From: Leucobacter denitrificans
Lineage (GTDB): Bacteria; Actinomycetota; Actinomycetes; Actinomycetales; Microbacteriaceae
Direction: 5' to 3'
Assembly (NCBI RefSeq): GCF_014396385.1
Contig: NZ_CP060716.1
Location: forward strand, 1,612,001-1,676,000
DNA: 64,000 nucleotides
The notes beneath the pieces are model-generated. The model was not told the DNA's origin. It saw only the letters and a list, made by a program, of their open reading frames with translations, and searched no databases. The translations under genes and the position numbers were made by a program. Below are positions 25,660 to 35,299 of this stretch, piece by piece; the stretch's first letter is position 1, and every line of letters begins with the position of its first letter.

Positions 25660-26991
25660 ATGAGCGACCCACTCCTCAACAGCCTCGCCGCAGCCGTCGC
25701 CTCGAGCCCGGAGGATGTTGAGCTCAGAGCGCTCTACGCCGACCGGCTCGCGCGCGCCGGTCGCACCGACGACGCGGTCGGCCAAGCGATGGTGGTGCTC
25801 GCGCGCAGCCCCGAACACGCAGGGGCTCAGGCGGTGCTCGACCGCATTACGGGGCGCGATGAATCGAGCAGTGCATCGGCGCCGGTGTACTCGACCGAGT
25901 CACCACCAAAACCCATCGGCTACCAACCACACGGCCAAGGCGACGGCCCGATATATGCGCCTGGCGAGGAGCCGCCGAGTTCAGTGGATTGGAAGCGCCT
26001 CGAGGCCGAGGTAGGTAGCACGATCAAGCCGCCGTTCATCGTGCACGATGCCGAAGAAACCGACGAGGGAGTAAAGCTCACGCTGAGCGAGGCCGACGAC
26101 GACTCGGTGCCGGGCCTCGTGACGCAGGAAGCGCTCAAGCTCTCAGACGTCGGGGGACTCGACGCTGTGAAGAAGCGCATCTACGAGACATATCTCGACC
26201 CCATCGCGCACCCCGAAATTGCCAAGGCGTTCAAGCCGCAGCTCGGCGGCGGCCTCTTGCTCTACGGCCCGCCGGGATGCGGCAAGACGTATCTCGCGCG
26301 CGCGATCGCAGGCGAGCTGGGCGCGAGCTTCATTTCGGTGACGCTCGCCGATGTGCTGAGCAAGTGGCTCGGCGAGAGCGAAGGTAACATTCACAAGACC
26401 TTCGAAGAGGCTCGCCAGAAGGCGCCAGCCGTGCTCTTCCTCGATGAGATCGACGCGGTCGGCGGCAAGCGTTCGAATTCTGGTGGATCGCAGAGCTTCC
26501 GCAATCTCGTCAATCAGCTGCTCATGGAGATGGACGGGATCGGCAGCGACAACGACGGTCTGTTCGTGCTCGCGGCGACGAACATGCCGTGGGATGTGGA
26601 TCCGGCGCTGCTACGCCCCGGCCGCTTCGATCGCGTCGTGCTCGTGTCGCCACCCGACGAACCGGCTCGCGAGACGATACTCAAGCTGCACCTCGGCAAG
26701 CGCCCCGTCGAGGGTATCGAGATCACGAAACTAGTGAAGGTGACCGAGGGGTTCTCGGGTGCCGACCTCAAGCACCTCTGTGACACTGCTGCTGACAAGG
26801 CGCTCGCCGCTTCGATCAAGCGCGGCGAGGTCATGCCAATCACGATGCGAGAGTTGAACGAGGCGCTCAAAGAGGTGAAGTCGTCGATCGGCCCCTGGCT
26901 CGACAGCGCGCGAAACGTCGCGAACTACGCAAACAACGACGGTCGCTACGACGACCTGGTCGATCTACTGAAGCGTCTGAAGCGGTTGTAG
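25660..26991 (+). CDS. AAA+ ATPase with N-terminal TPR-like region
   Basis: 443 residues. A short helical-repeat region (ELRALYADRLARAGRTDDAV) precedes an acidic linker and a FtsH/SpoVK-type AAA domain. Walker A is GPPGCGKT near residue 203, Walker B VLFLDEIDAVGG near 258, and the second region of homology LLRPGRFDRVVLV. It should remodel or unfold a protein partner. ATG 25660 is preferred to an upstream TTG because of the -10 box and the start of family similarity. The next gene, a TPR membrane protein, begins 3 bases after the stop and is probably the partner. Confidence 0.85.
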   Translation: MSDPLLNSLAAAVASSPEDVELRALYADRLARAGRTDDAVGQAMVVLARSPEHAGAQAVLDRITGRDESSSASAPVYSTESPPKPIGYQPHGQGDGPIYAPGEEPPSSVDWKRLEAEVGSTIKPPFIVHDAEETDEGVKLTLSEADDDSVPGLVTQEALKLSDVGGLDAVKKRIYETYLDPIAHPEIAKAFKPQLGGGLLLYGPPGCGKTYLARAIAGELGASFISVTLADVLSKWLGESEGNIHKTFEEARQKAPAVLFLDEIDAVGGKRSNSGGSQSFRNLVNQLLMEMDGIGSDNDGLFVLAATNMPWDVDPALLRPGRFDRVVLVSPPDEPARETILKLHLGKRPVEGIEITKLVKVTEGFSGADLKHLCDTAADKALAASIKRGEVMPITMRELNEALKEVKSSIGPWLDSARNVANYANNDGRYDDLVDLLKRLKRL

Positions 26992-26993
26992 TT

Positions 26994-28508
26994 ATGGAAG
27001 GAAGCGAGCAGGTCGACACGCCCGCATCGATTTTCGAGCGCGCCCGCGCGCTGAGCGAATTCGGCCGCAATGACGAAGCGATCGCCGAGCTGCGCCGCGG
27101 GCTTGCCTCATTTCCCGAAGACCCCTGGCTGCTCGGCGAACTCGCCTGGCGCATGCTGCACCTTCCGGATCACGCTGAGGCCGAGCGCCTCGCCCGTCAA
27201 ACGCTGGCGGCGCGCCCGGATGACGAAGTTGCGCTGATGGTGCTCTGCGAAACATCTGTCGCCAGCAAGCGGTTCGATGTTGCGCAGCAACTCGCACGAG
27301 AACTGGTGGGGCATCACCCCGAATGGGCCACATCGCACTTGAACCTCGCCTTTGCGCTCGTGAGTGACGACAGGGGAACCCGCGCTGAACGCAAGGCACG
27401 CAACACCGCGGCCGCGCAGTCGGTCGGCGAGGCGCTGCTGCTCGACCCCGAGGGCAACGACACGCTGTTCCGATCCACTGTGCTGTTTCGCCGCGCCAAC
27501 AAACCCGCGGAGGCGCAGCGGACCCTCGACCGAGCCCTCGAACTTGACCCGACGAGCGAGCGCCTTCGCCTGCTCGTCGCAGACAGCACAGAAACGAACG
27601 AAGCCGAAGCGTTGAGGCTGCTCTCAGGCGTGCTCGCCGAGAATCCCCAGCACCGCGGCGCATCGCGCTCCGTCAGCGACCGCATCTGGAGCCACACGCA
27701 GCACATCGCTACCTTCGCGGTGTGGGGCTGCGTCGCGGTCATTCTGTTCGCGAACTTCGCGTTCGGCGAATCGATCGCAGATCTCGCGTCGCCCACACGC
27801 CGTCAGTTCACGCTGCTCTTACTCGCGCTCTCATTCGGGTGGATCGGGTTCGTCGTACTCCTCAACCGAGGCGGGCTTCCCAAGCGATTCATTCGGCGCC
27901 TGTTCGGTGGCGCATGGTGGGTGTGGATCGGACTCATCATCGCCATCACCGGTTCGTTCCTCGCGTCCATTCTCCTTGGTGGTCTCGCGGCGAGATCACA
28001 GAGCTCATTGCCGACGGTGATGGGGGAGTACGTCGGCGACGTCACGATGATGGTTGGGTTTGTCGCGTGGTACCTCATGATCGGCGAGCTCGCGATCGTG
28101 CTTGCGAGATTCCATTCCGAGGCGCGAACTGGGCTCTTCCCGCCAGACGCGGAGGGCCTTCAGGCCGCGCGCGCCGCACTCCGGCACTCATATTGGGGGC
28201 TCGTGCCGATAGCGATCGCCGCCCTAGTCGCCGCGCTCCCGTTTCTTCCGATCACCTCGCGCAACCCCGAGGCTGCCGGTGGGTTGTTCCCGGTCGCGCT
28301 CGCCGTCGCGGCGCCACCTCTCGTGACGATACTGCTTCGCGCACTGCGCGTGCGCAACCTGGGTGGATCGGGGCCGCTGCGCGTCACGCTCATCGGTCTC
28401 GGTATCGCCGTGCTCTTCGTCATCGGTGGGTGGGCGCTCGCTGACCGGCACGCGGCCGAGTACGATCCACCGCAACTGGGAACCTCCCGAACATATCCCG
28501 GCACTTAG
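26994..28508 (+). CDS. TPR-containing multi-pass membrane protein
   Basis: 504 residues. Residues 1-220 are helical TPR-type repeats (ARALSEFGRNDEAIAELRRG, AWRMLHLPDHAEAERLARQT, ANKPAEAQRTLDRALELDP). About seven transmembrane helices follow (for example FAVWGCVAVILFANFAF, WVWIGLIIAITGSFLASILL, LIGLGIAVLFVIGGWALA). It could anchor the AAA+ ATPase encoded just upstream to the membrane through its TPR domain. This is inference from order and domain content; no function is established. Confidence 0.75.
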   Translation: MEGSEQVDTPASIFERARALSEFGRNDEAIAELRRGLASFPEDPWLLGELAWRMLHLPDHAEAERLARQTLAARPDDEVALMVLCETSVASKRFDVAQQLARELVGHHPEWATSHLNLAFALVSDDRGTRAERKARNTAAAQSVGEALLLDPEGNDTLFRSTVLFRRANKPAEAQRTLDRALELDPTSERLRLLVADSTETNEAEALRLLSGVLAENPQHRGASRSVSDRIWSHTQHIATFAVWGCVAVILFANFAFGESIADLASPTRRQFTLLLLALSFGWIGFVVLLNRGGLPKRFIRRLFGGAWWVWIGLIIAITGSFLASILLGGLAARSQSSLPTVMGEYVGDVTMMVGFVAWYLMIGELAIVLARFHSEARTGLFPPDAEGLQAARAALRHSYWGLVPIAIAALVAALPFLPITSRNPEAAGGLFPVALAVAAPPLVTILLRALRVRNLGGSGPLRVTLIGLGIAVLFVIGGWALADRHAAEYDPPQLGTSRTYPGT

Positions 28509-28520
28509 ACCCACGCTCAC

Positions 28521-28526
28521 TACACT
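28521..28526 (+). promoter_or_regulatory. Putative -10 box, leaderless bkd operon
   Basis: TACACT lies 8 bases before ATG 28535, and no Shine-Dalgarno sequence is present. It argues for 28535 rather than the in-frame TTG at 28526, which overlaps the box. Confidence 0.45.
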
Positions 28527-28534
28527 TGACGGTT

Positions 28535-29728
28535 ATGAGCCAGACCCAGCAGCTCGACGTCGACATGGTGGATCCGGAGCCGATCCGTTTTCTCGACGTC
28601 GATGGCCGATACGCTCCCTCAAGTTCAGCGTCAGCATTCGCAGACGAGCTTGAGGGCGTGGGCCTCGACGAATTCAAGCAGTGGTATCGCGCAATGTTTT
28701 TCACCCGCGCGTTCGATACCGAAGCCACGCACCTGCAGCGCCAGGGGCAGCTCGCGCTCTGGGCGCCAAGCGTCGGGCAGGAGGGCTGCCAGGTCGGCCT
28801 CGCGCACGCCGCAGAGCCGCAGGATCACCTGTTTCCCGCGTACCGCGAGCACACCGTCGCTCACGTGCGCGGCGTCGATTTCGTGTCGGTCGCAATGCTC
28901 TTCCGTGGATTCACGCACGGAGGCTGGGATGTCACTGACCCGAAGAGCGGTAACTTCCACCTTTACACGCTTGTGCTCGGTTCGCAGTCGCACCACGCGA
29001 GCGGCTACGCGCTCGGCCAAGTGCTCGACGCAAAGCGTCGCGAGGGCAACACGAAGCTCGATCCGGGCGAGGCGGGCACCGAAACTGGTGAGGCATCGAT
29101 GGTGTTTTATGGCGACGGCACCTCGAGCCAGGGTGATACGAGTGAAGCGATGGTCTTCGCCGCGAGCTACCAGACGCCGACGGTGTTTGTCGTGCAGAAC
29201 AACCAGTGGGCGATCTCGGTTCCGGTAGAGCGCCAGAGCCGCACCCCGCTGTACCGCCGCGCGCTCGGATTCGGGATTCGCAGCGTGCAGATTGACGGCA
29301 ATGATCCACTCGCCGCGTACGCGGTGGGTCGCAAGTTCTTGCGCCTCGCTCGCGAGGGCAAGGGCCCCGGCTACATCGAGGCACTCACGTACCGCATCGG
29401 CGCACACACCACGAGCGACGACCCGACGAGGTACCGCCAGCAAGAAGAGCTTGAGGAGTGGCAGCAGCGCGATCCGATCAAGCGGCTCGAAGCGTACCTG
29501 CGCGAGCAGGGCGTCGACGACGCGTATTTCGACGAGGTCGCAAAGGCGGCGGATCAGGAAGCGAAGCGAGTGCGCGATGCAGTGCTCGCCGAGCCGGCAC
29601 CCGACGCCGACTCGATGTTTGCGCACGTGTACTCGGAAGAGCACCCGCGAATCGAGGAACAGCGTCAGTGGCTTGACCACTATGAGGCCTCATTCGAGAC
29701 GGCTGAGGCAGACGGAGGCGCGAAATGA
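28535..29728 (+). CDS. Branched-chain 2-oxoacid dehydrogenase E1, alpha subunit
   Basis: 397 residues. Thiamine diphosphate-binding motif GDGTSSQGDTSEAMVFAAS near residue 192 with QNNQWAISVP after it. ALWAPSVGQEGCQVGLAHA and FPAYREHTVA are typical of E1 alpha of the branched-chain/pyruvate group. With E1 beta it decarboxylates the 2-oxoacid and acylates lipoyl-E2. Assignment to branched-chain substrates rests on the HSD10-like dehydrogenase and methylcitrate genes downstream; pyruvate cannot be excluded by sequence alone. It overlaps E1 beta by 4 bases. Confidence 0.87.
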   Translation: MSQTQQLDVDMVDPEPIRFLDVDGRYAPSSSASAFADELEGVGLDEFKQWYRAMFFTRAFDTEATHLQRQGQLALWAPSVGQEGCQVGLAHAAEPQDHLFPAYREHTVAHVRGVDFVSVAMLFRGFTHGGWDVTDPKSGNFHLYTLVLGSQSHHASGYALGQVLDAKRREGNTKLDPGEAGTETGEASMVFYGDGTSSQGDTSEAMVFAASYQTPTVFVVQNNQWAISVPVERQSRTPLYRRALGFGIRSVQIDGNDPLAAYAVGRKFLRLAREGKGPGYIEALTYRIGAHTTSDDPTRYRQQEELEEWQQRDPIKRLEAYLREQGVDDAYFDEVAKAADQEAKRVRDAVLAEPAPDADSMFAHVYSEEHPRIEEQRQWLDHYEASFETAEADGGAK

Positions 29729-30723
29729 CCGTGACAACGCTCCAAGAGCGCACCGTGCTCCCGATGGCGAAGGCCATCAACGAGGGGTTGCGCGCGGCGA
29801 TGGCCGCTGACGACAAAGTTCTGCTGATGGGCGAAGACATCGGCCCGCTCGGCGGCGTCTTTCGCGTCACCGACAAGCTGCAGGCCGACTTCGGTTCGGC
29901 TCGCGTGCTCGATACACCCCTCGCGGAGTCAGGCATCATCGGCAACGCGATCGGACTCGCGCTGCGCGGCTACCGCCCGGTCATTGAGATTCAGTTTGAC
30001 GGCTTCATCTTTCCCGGCTTCAACCAGATCGTCGCGCACCTCGCGAAGATCACGAACCGTCACGAGGGCGCGATCTCGATGCCCGTCGTGATTCGTGTGC
30101 CGTACGGCGGACACATTGGCGCGGTTGAGCACCACCAAGAGAGCCCTGAGGCTTACTTTGCCCACACGCCGGGGCTTCGCGTCGTCGCGCCGTCGACGCC
30201 GAATGACGCGTACTGGATGATTCAGCAGGCGATCCAGTCGAACGACCCTGTGCTGTTCTTCGAGCCGAAGGCAAAGTACTGGATGAAGGGCGAGGTCGAC
30301 CCGGCAGCACCCGCAGCCGACCTCCATCAGACACGGGTCGCGCGCACCGGCACCGACTGCACGGTCGTCGCGTACGGCGCTATGGTGACGATGGCGCTGC
30401 AGGCCGCCGAGGTGGCTGAGAGCGAGGGTACGAGTCTCGAAGTGGTGGATCTGCGGAGCGTCTCGCCGATCCACTATGAACCGCTGCTCGAGTCAGTGCG
30501 CAAGACTGGCCGACTCGTCGTCGCGCAAGAGGCATCGGGTAACGCGAGCGTGGGGAGTGAGATCGCCGCGTACGTTGCCGAGCACGCGTTCTATTCGCTC
30601 GAGGCCCCGGTGCTGCGGGTATCGGGCTACGACGTGCCGTTCCCGCCAGCGCGGCTCGAGGGCTACTTCTTGCCAGACGCCGACCGCATTCTCGAAGCGG
30701 TCGACCGCACGATGCACTACTAG
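29725..30723 (+). CDS. Branched-chain 2-oxoacid dehydrogenase E1, beta subunit
   Basis: 332 residues. The transketolase-type pyrimidine domain shows LLMGEDIGPLGGVFRVT, and the C-terminal domain has SLEVVDLRSVSPIHYE and VVAQEASGNASVGSEIAA, all characteristic of E1 beta. It completes the thiamine diphosphate site with the alpha subunit. The ATGA overlap with the alpha gene suggests coupled translation. The E2 gene follows after 60 bases, with a GGAG ribosome-binding site. Confidence 0.93.
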   Translation: MTVTTLQERTVLPMAKAINEGLRAAMAADDKVLLMGEDIGPLGGVFRVTDKLQADFGSARVLDTPLAESGIIGNAIGLALRGYRPVIEIQFDGFIFPGFNQIVAHLAKITNRHEGAISMPVVIRVPYGGHIGAVEHHQESPEAYFAHTPGLRVVAPSTPNDAYWMIQQAIQSNDPVLFFEPKAKYWMKGEVDPAAPAADLHQTRVARTGTDCTVVAYGAMVTMALQAAEVAESEGTSLEVVDLRSVSPIHYEPLLESVRKTGRLVVAQEASGNASVGSEIAAYVAEHAFYSLEAPVLRVSGYDVPFPPARLEGYFLPDADRILEAVDRTMHY

Positions 30724-30783
30724 CCCGACCATTTTGGGCACCGCGAACCTAGACTGAGACGAAGCAACCCTAAGGAGCCTTCG

Positions 30784-32136
30784 ATGAGCGACATGACGTT
30801 CCCACTCCCCGACGTTGGCGAGGGGTTGACCGAGGCAGAGATCGTGGCCTGGAAAGTGAAGCCCGGCGACGAGGTCACGCTCAACCAGGTGATCTGTGAG
30901 ATCGAGACCGCGAAGTCAATCGTTGAGCTGCCATCGCCGTTCGCGGGCACGGTCACCGAATTGCTCGCCGAGGCGGGCGAGACGGTGCCGGTCGGTTCGC
31001 CGATTCTCAAGGTGAGCACCGCGGGGGGTGGATCGCCGACTGCGCCGGCAGGTGACGCGTCGGCTGCGGCTGTTGAGGCGGGTGACGCTGCTCAGACGTC
31101 AGCCGAGACGAAGCCCGTTCAGGGTGCCGAGCCACAGGCCGCTGAGCCCGCAGAGCAGGCTGACGAGGCTGGTTCGGTGCTCGTCGGCTACGGCCTTGCA
31201 GGCAAGGTGAACTCCCGCCGTCGGAGTGGTGGCGAACCGCTGCTCAATGCACACCCGATTCCGGTTGCAGAAGCGGCGCCGGTGATTGCGAAGCCGCCGA
31301 TCCGCAAACTCGCGAAAGACCTTGGTGTCGACCTCGCGCTCGTGCAGGGCACCGGCATCGGCGGTGAGATTCTGCGCGACGACGTTGTGCGCCACGGTTC
31401 GCAGGTGAGTGTGTTCCGCAACATCACTACTCCCGAACCGCCTGAGCAGCGCGAGGAGCGCATTCCGCTCAAGGGCATTCGCAAGCTCACCGCCCAGGCG
31501 ATGGTTGCGAGCTCGAACGAAGCGCCGCACGTTGGCGTCTTCGTCGAGGTCGACGCGACCCGCACGATGGAGTTCGTGAAACGACTCAAGACCTCGACCG
31601 ACTTTGCGGGCGTAAAGGTGTCGCCGCTGCTCATCTTCGCGAAGGCGATGCTGTGGGCGATTCGCCGAAACCCCGAGATCAACTCGACGTTCACCGAGAC
31701 CGAGATCATTCGGCGCCACTACGTGAATCTCGGCATTGCTGCGGCGACCCCGCGCGGTCTTCTCGTGCCCAACATCAAGGAGGCGCAAGACCTCAGTCTG
31801 CTCGACCTTGCGAAGGCAATCGAGCAACTTACGATCACCGCTCGCGATGGGCGCACGCCGCCCGCCGACATGCAAAACGGCACGATCACCATCACGAACA
31901 TTGGCGTGTTCGGCATGGACTTCGGCACCCCGATCTTGAACCCGGGCGAGGTCGCGATCATGGCCATGGGCACGATTCGCCAAAAGCCGTGGGTGGTCGA
32001 CGGCGAGGTGCGCCCGCGCATGGTGACCACGGTGGGTGGATCGTTTGACCACCGCGTTGTCGACGGCGACGTAGTTTCTCGATTCGTTGCCGATGTGGCA
32101 TCAGTGCTTGAGGAGCCGGCGCTTCTGCTCGACTGA
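30784..32136 (+). CDS. Dihydrolipoamide acyltransferase E2
   Basis: 450 residues. It has one lipoyl domain with Lys44 in [12 protein letters not shown], an Ala/Pro/Glu-rich linker, a peripheral subunit-binding domain near residues 172-205 ([20 protein letters not shown]), and the catalytic domain with HRVVDG (His423, Asp427) at its end. It moves the acyl group to CoA. The E3 dihydrolipoamide dehydrogenase gene is not in the window and is presumably shared with other complexes. Confidence 0.92.
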   Translation: MSDMTFPLPDVGEGLTEAEIVAWKVKPGDEVTLNQVICEIETAKSIVELPSPFAGTVTELLAEAGETVPVGSPILKVSTAGGGSPTAPAGDASAAAVEAGDAAQTSAETKPVQGAEPQAAEPAEQADEAGSVLVGYGLAGKVNSRRRSGGEPLLNAHPIPVAEAAPVIAKPPIRKLAKDLGVDLALVQGTGIGGEILRDDVVRHGSQVSVFRNITTPEPPEQREERIPLKGIRKLTAQAMVASSNEAPHVGVFVEVDATRTMEFVKRLKTSTDFAGVKVSPLLIFAKAMLWAIRRNPEINSTFTETEIIRRHYVNLGIAAATPRGLLVPNIKEAQDLSLLDLAKAIEQLTITARDGRTPPADMQNGTITITNIGVFGMDFGTPILNPGEVAIMAMGTIRQKPWVVDGEVRPRMVTTVGGSFDHRVVDGDVVSRFVADVASVLEEPALLLD

Positions 32137-32217
32137 TTTCCCCCGCTTATGTCGGCCCTGGCAGTACGCACCCACTAGGTTTGGAAAGCGAATGTACATG
32201 GCCGAAAGGGGCAAGCA

Positions 32218-32979
32218 GTGAAGCTTGAAGGAATGACCGCACTGGTGACGGGGGCAGCCTCGGGGCTCGGAGCCGCGACCGCCGCCATGCTCGCGGGCCG
32301 AGGGGTGCAGGTTCTCGGTGTGGATCTGCAGCGTTCGATCGAGGCTGCGGGAGAGCAGGCTGAGGGGATCCGCCTTGTTGCCGCAGACGTGACGAGCGAG
32401 AGCGAAGTGAGTGCCGCGCTCGCCGCGCTTGACGGCCTGCCACCTCTGCGCCTTGTCGTGAACTGCGCGGGAATTGCTCCGGCGCAGCGCATTCTCTCGT
32501 CAAAGGGTGTGCACGATCTCGAGACCTTTCAGCGCACACTGAACATCAATCTCGTCGGCACCTTCAACGTCATGCGACTCGCTGCCGAGCACATGTCTGC
32601 GCTCGAACCTGTCGATGAGTCGGGGCAGCGCGGCGTCGTGGTGAACACCGCCTCGGTCGCGGCGTACGAGGGTCAGATTGGGCAGATTGCGTACGCGGCT
32701 TCGAAGGGTGGGGTCGTCGCGATGGGCATTACTGCCGCACGTGACCTCGCCCGTAATGGGATCCGGGTGAACACCGTTGCACCCGGCATCGTGCACACGC
32801 CGCTGCTCGAGGCGCTCGGCGAAGAGGTCAACGCGTCACTCGCTGCCGCGGTTCCGTTCCCGGCGCGACTTGCGCGGCCCGACGAGTTTGCGCAGCTCGT
32901 GGCCATGATCGCAGAGCACGACTATCTGAATGGTGAGACGATCCGCATGGATGGCGCACTGAGGATGGGCCCGAAGTAG
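32218..32979 (+). CDS. Short-chain dehydrogenase, HSD10-like (3-hydroxy-2-methylbutyryl-CoA type)
   Basis: 253 residues from GTG 32218. NAD-binding TGAASGLGAATA, NCAGIAP, catalytic Ser in NTASVAAYEGQIGQIAY and YAASKGG. The C-terminal RVNTVAPGIVHTPLLEALG, FPARLARPDEFAQLV and NGETIRMDGALRM closely follow human HSD17B10, which oxidises 2-methyl-3-hydroxybutyryl-CoA in isoleucine breakdown. Placement after the 2-oxoacid dehydrogenase genes and before the propionate genes supports that role. AAAGGGG precedes the start. Confidence 0.8.
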   Translation: MKLEGMTALVTGAASGLGAATAAMLAGRGVQVLGVDLQRSIEAAGEQAEGIRLVAADVTSESEVSAALAALDGLPPLRLVVNCAGIAPAQRILSSKGVHDLETFQRTLNINLVGTFNVMRLAAEHMSALEPVDESGQRGVVVNTASVAAYEGQIGQIAYAASKGGVVAMGITAARDLARNGIRVNTVAPGIVHTPLLEALGEEVNASLAAAVPFPARLARPDEFAQLVAMIAEHDYLNGETIRMDGALRMGPK

Positions 32980-33067
32980 CGTCGACAGCGCCTGGCGGCC
33001 CGCGACTCCATAGTGATCCACCCCTGATCGCAGCAATGTATGCACTGAGTGCGATAATTTCTGCTAG

Positions 33068-33101
33068 TTGTGGGAATTTCCCTCACTTGTGTATACACTG
33101 A
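33068..33101 (+). promoter_or_regulatory. Promoter and likely operator of the prp operon
   Basis: TTGTGG (33068-33073) and TATACA (33092-33097) are 18 bases apart and fit -35 and -10 boxes. The -10 lies inside the perfect palindrome GTGTATACAC (33089-33098), a GntR-type operator shape. A second palindrome, GGGAATTTCCC (33072-33082), is in the spacer. TGTATACACTGA is echoed by TGTATGCACTGA at 33037-33048. The first gene of the unit encodes a GntR/FCD regulator, so autoregulation is likely. Confidence 0.55.
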
Positions 33102-33122
33102 TGTGGAACAGGGAGGTGGATC

Positions 33123-33779
33123 ATGCGCGCAAGTGATCTCGCGTATTCGACGCTCCTCGATGAGATTCAGCGGGGTGAACTCGCGCCCGGAACCGTGCTC
33201 GGTGAGGTTGAGCAGGCCGCGCGACTGGGCGTTAGCCGCACCCCGACCCGTGCTGCGATCGGCCGACTTGTGGCCGACGGGCTCGCGGCACAGCTGTCGC
33301 CGCGCATCACTGTCGTTACCGACTTCGACGCGGGCGACATCAAGCGACTCTTCGAGGTGCGACGTGCCCTCGAAGAGAGCTCGGCTCGACTCGCGGCTAC
33401 CCGCGGCGACCGCGCGGAGTTTACCGAGCTCGCGCAGGCGTTCGCGGCCGCGCACCCTGAAGAGGGGGAGTCGAGCGCCGACGCCTACTACGAACTCATC
33501 GCAAGATACGACGCGGCACTCGATCGCGCCGTCAATAACGCGTACTTTACGAATGCTCTGCGCACGATCCGCACCCACCTCGCCCGCGCGCGACGCCTTG
33601 CCCGCGACAACCGCGAGCGACTGCACGCATCGGTCGCCGAGCATCAACTCATCGCCGAAGCGATCGCATCTGGTGATGCCGAACTCGCCGCGCACGCCAC
33701 CCACGTTCACCTGCACAACGCGCTCGCCGCGATACTGACCCAGCTCGACACGAGCACCCCACCGGAAGGAACACAATGA
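33123..33779 (+). CDS. GntR/FCD-family regulator of propionate catabolism
   Basis: 218 residues. The N-terminal winged helix-turn-helix (residues about 5-70: [39 protein letters not shown]) is followed by an FCD ligand-binding domain ([20 protein letters not shown], then His-containing helices). GGGAGGTGG precedes the ATG. The stop codon overlaps the prpD start by 4 bases, so it is cotranscribed with prpD. It probably senses a methylcitrate-cycle intermediate and controls the palindrome 25 bases upstream. The effector is not known. Confidence 0.85.
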   Translation: MRASDLAYSTLLDEIQRGELAPGTVLGEVEQAARLGVSRTPTRAAIGRLVADGLAAQLSPRITVVTDFDAGDIKRLFEVRRALEESSARLAATRGDRAEFTELAQAFAAAHPEEGESSADAYYELIARYDAALDRAVNNAYFTNALRTIRTHLARARRLARDNRERLHASVAEHQLIAEAIASGDAELAAHATHVHLHNALAAILTQLDTSTPPEGTQ

Positions 33780-35299
33780 CTGTCTCCCATCACGTTCGCG
33801 TGTATAAGAGTGAAGAAGATCTGCCCCGCGAGGAGCAGCTTGCGTGGAAGATCGCGGCGGTCGCAACCGACGCTGTTGAGGTCGAGCAAGACGTCGTCGA
33901 CATGATCATTAACCGCATCATCGACAACGCGTCGGTCGCTGCGGCATCGCTGAACCGCGGCCCGATCATCGCATCGCGCGCGCAGGCACTCTCGCACCCG
34001 GTCTCGACCGGCGGTAAGGGCGCTTCGGTCTTCGGCCTCGCAGCCGAGCGCACAAGCCCCGAGTGGGCAGCATGGGCAAACGGCGTGGCCGTGCGCGAGC
34101 TCGACTACCACGACACCTTCCTCGCGGCCGAGTACTCACACCCGGGCGACAACATTCCGCCGATTCTCGCGGTCGCGCAGCACGTCGGTGCCGATGGCCG
34201 TGCGCTCGTGCGCGGCATCGCGACCGGGTATGAGATTCAGATGGATCTCGTGCGCGCAATCTGCCTGCACAAGCACAAGATCGACCACGTTGCACACATT
34301 GGGCCGTCGGCCGCTGCGGGCATCGGTACGCTGCTCGGTCTCGACACCGAGACCATCTACCAGGCCGTAGCGCAAGGCCTGCACACCACTACCGCGACGC
34401 GTCAGTCGCGCAAGGGCGAGATCTCGACGTGGAAGGCGCACGCACCCGCGTTCGCAGGCAAGATGGCGGTCGAGGCAGTGGATCGCGCGATGCGCGGGCA
34501 GACTTCACCGTCACCGATTTACGAAGGTGAAGACGGCGTCATCGCGTGGATGCTCGACGGCCCCGACGCTTCGTACAACGTGCCGCTCCCCGCTCCCGGC
34601 GAGGCAAAGCGCGCGATTCTCGACTCGTACACCAAGGAGCACTCAGCCGAGTACCAGGCGCAGGCGTGGATCGACCTCGCCCGCAAACTGCACGGCGAGC
34701 ACCCAGAGCTCGTTGACCCAGCAAACGTGAAGTCGATCGTGCTCCACACGAGCCACCACACGCACTACGTGATCGGTTCGGGCGCGAACGATCCACAAAA
34801 GTACGACCCCAAGGCATCGCGCGAGACACTCGACCACTCGATTCCGTACATCTTCGCGGTCGCACTGCAAGACGGCGGCTGGCACCACGTCGACTCCTAC
34901 GCTCCCGAGCGTGCGGGTCGTGCCGACACCGTCGAACTCTGGCACAAGATCACCACGGCGGAAGACGCCGAGTGGACTCGCCGGTACCACTCAGAGGATC
35001 CGGACGAGAAGGCGTTCGGTGGCCGCGTCGAGATCGAGCTCGCCGACGGAACCAAGATTGTCGACGAGATCGCAGTTGCCGACGCGCACCCGCTCGGTGC
35101 TCGTCCGTTCGCTCGCGAGAACTACATCAACAAGTTCCGCATCCTCGCCGAGCCAGTGCTCGAAGAGGCCGAGATCGAGCGCTTCCTTGAGCTCGTGCAG
35201 CGCCTGCCAGAGCTCACCGCTGACGAGGTGCGCGAGCTGAATATCGTTGCGAAGGACGGTCTCCTCGACCTCGCGGCAGCTCCGAAGGGCCTCTTCTAA
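33776..35299 (+). CDS. prpD: 2-methylcitrate dehydratase (MmgE/PrpD family)
   Basis: 507 residues, the length of true PrpD rather than the 450-470 seen for the three island paralogues. Typical segments include [40 protein letters not shown], and [18 protein letters not shown]. It dehydrates 2-methylcitrate to methylaconitate. It lies between the regulator and prpB with overlaps on both sides (4 bases and 1 base), so the three genes form one tight operon. Confidence 0.92.
   Translation: MTVSHHVRVYKSEEDLPREEQLAWKIAAVATDAVEVEQDVVDMIINRIIDNASVAAASLNRGPIIASRAQALSHPVSTGGKGASVFGLAAERTSPEWAAWANGVAVRELDYHDTFLAAEYSHPGDNIPPILAVAQHVGADGRALVRGIATGYEIQMDLVRAICLHKHKIDHVAHIGPSAAAGIGTLLGLDTETIYQAVAQGLHTTTATRQSRKGEISTWKAHAPAFAGKMAVEAVDRAMRGQTSPSPIYEGEDGVIAWMLDGPDASYNVPLPAPGEAKRAILDSYTKEHSAEYQAQAWIDLARKLHGEHPELVDPANVKSIVLHTSHHTHYVIGSGANDPQKYDPKASRETLDHSIPYIFAVALQDGGWHHVDSYAPERAGRADTVELWHKITTAEDAEWTRRYHSEDPDEKAFGGRVEIELADGTKIVDEIAVADAHPLGARPFARENYINKFRILAEPVLEEAEIERFLELVQRLPELTADEVRELNIVAKDGLLDLAAAPKGLF

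Noticed and set aside
28631-29680. 349-codon frame opposite the E1 alpha gene
   Set aside because: It is a shadow of a strongly conserved coding region with no ribosome-binding site or domain.
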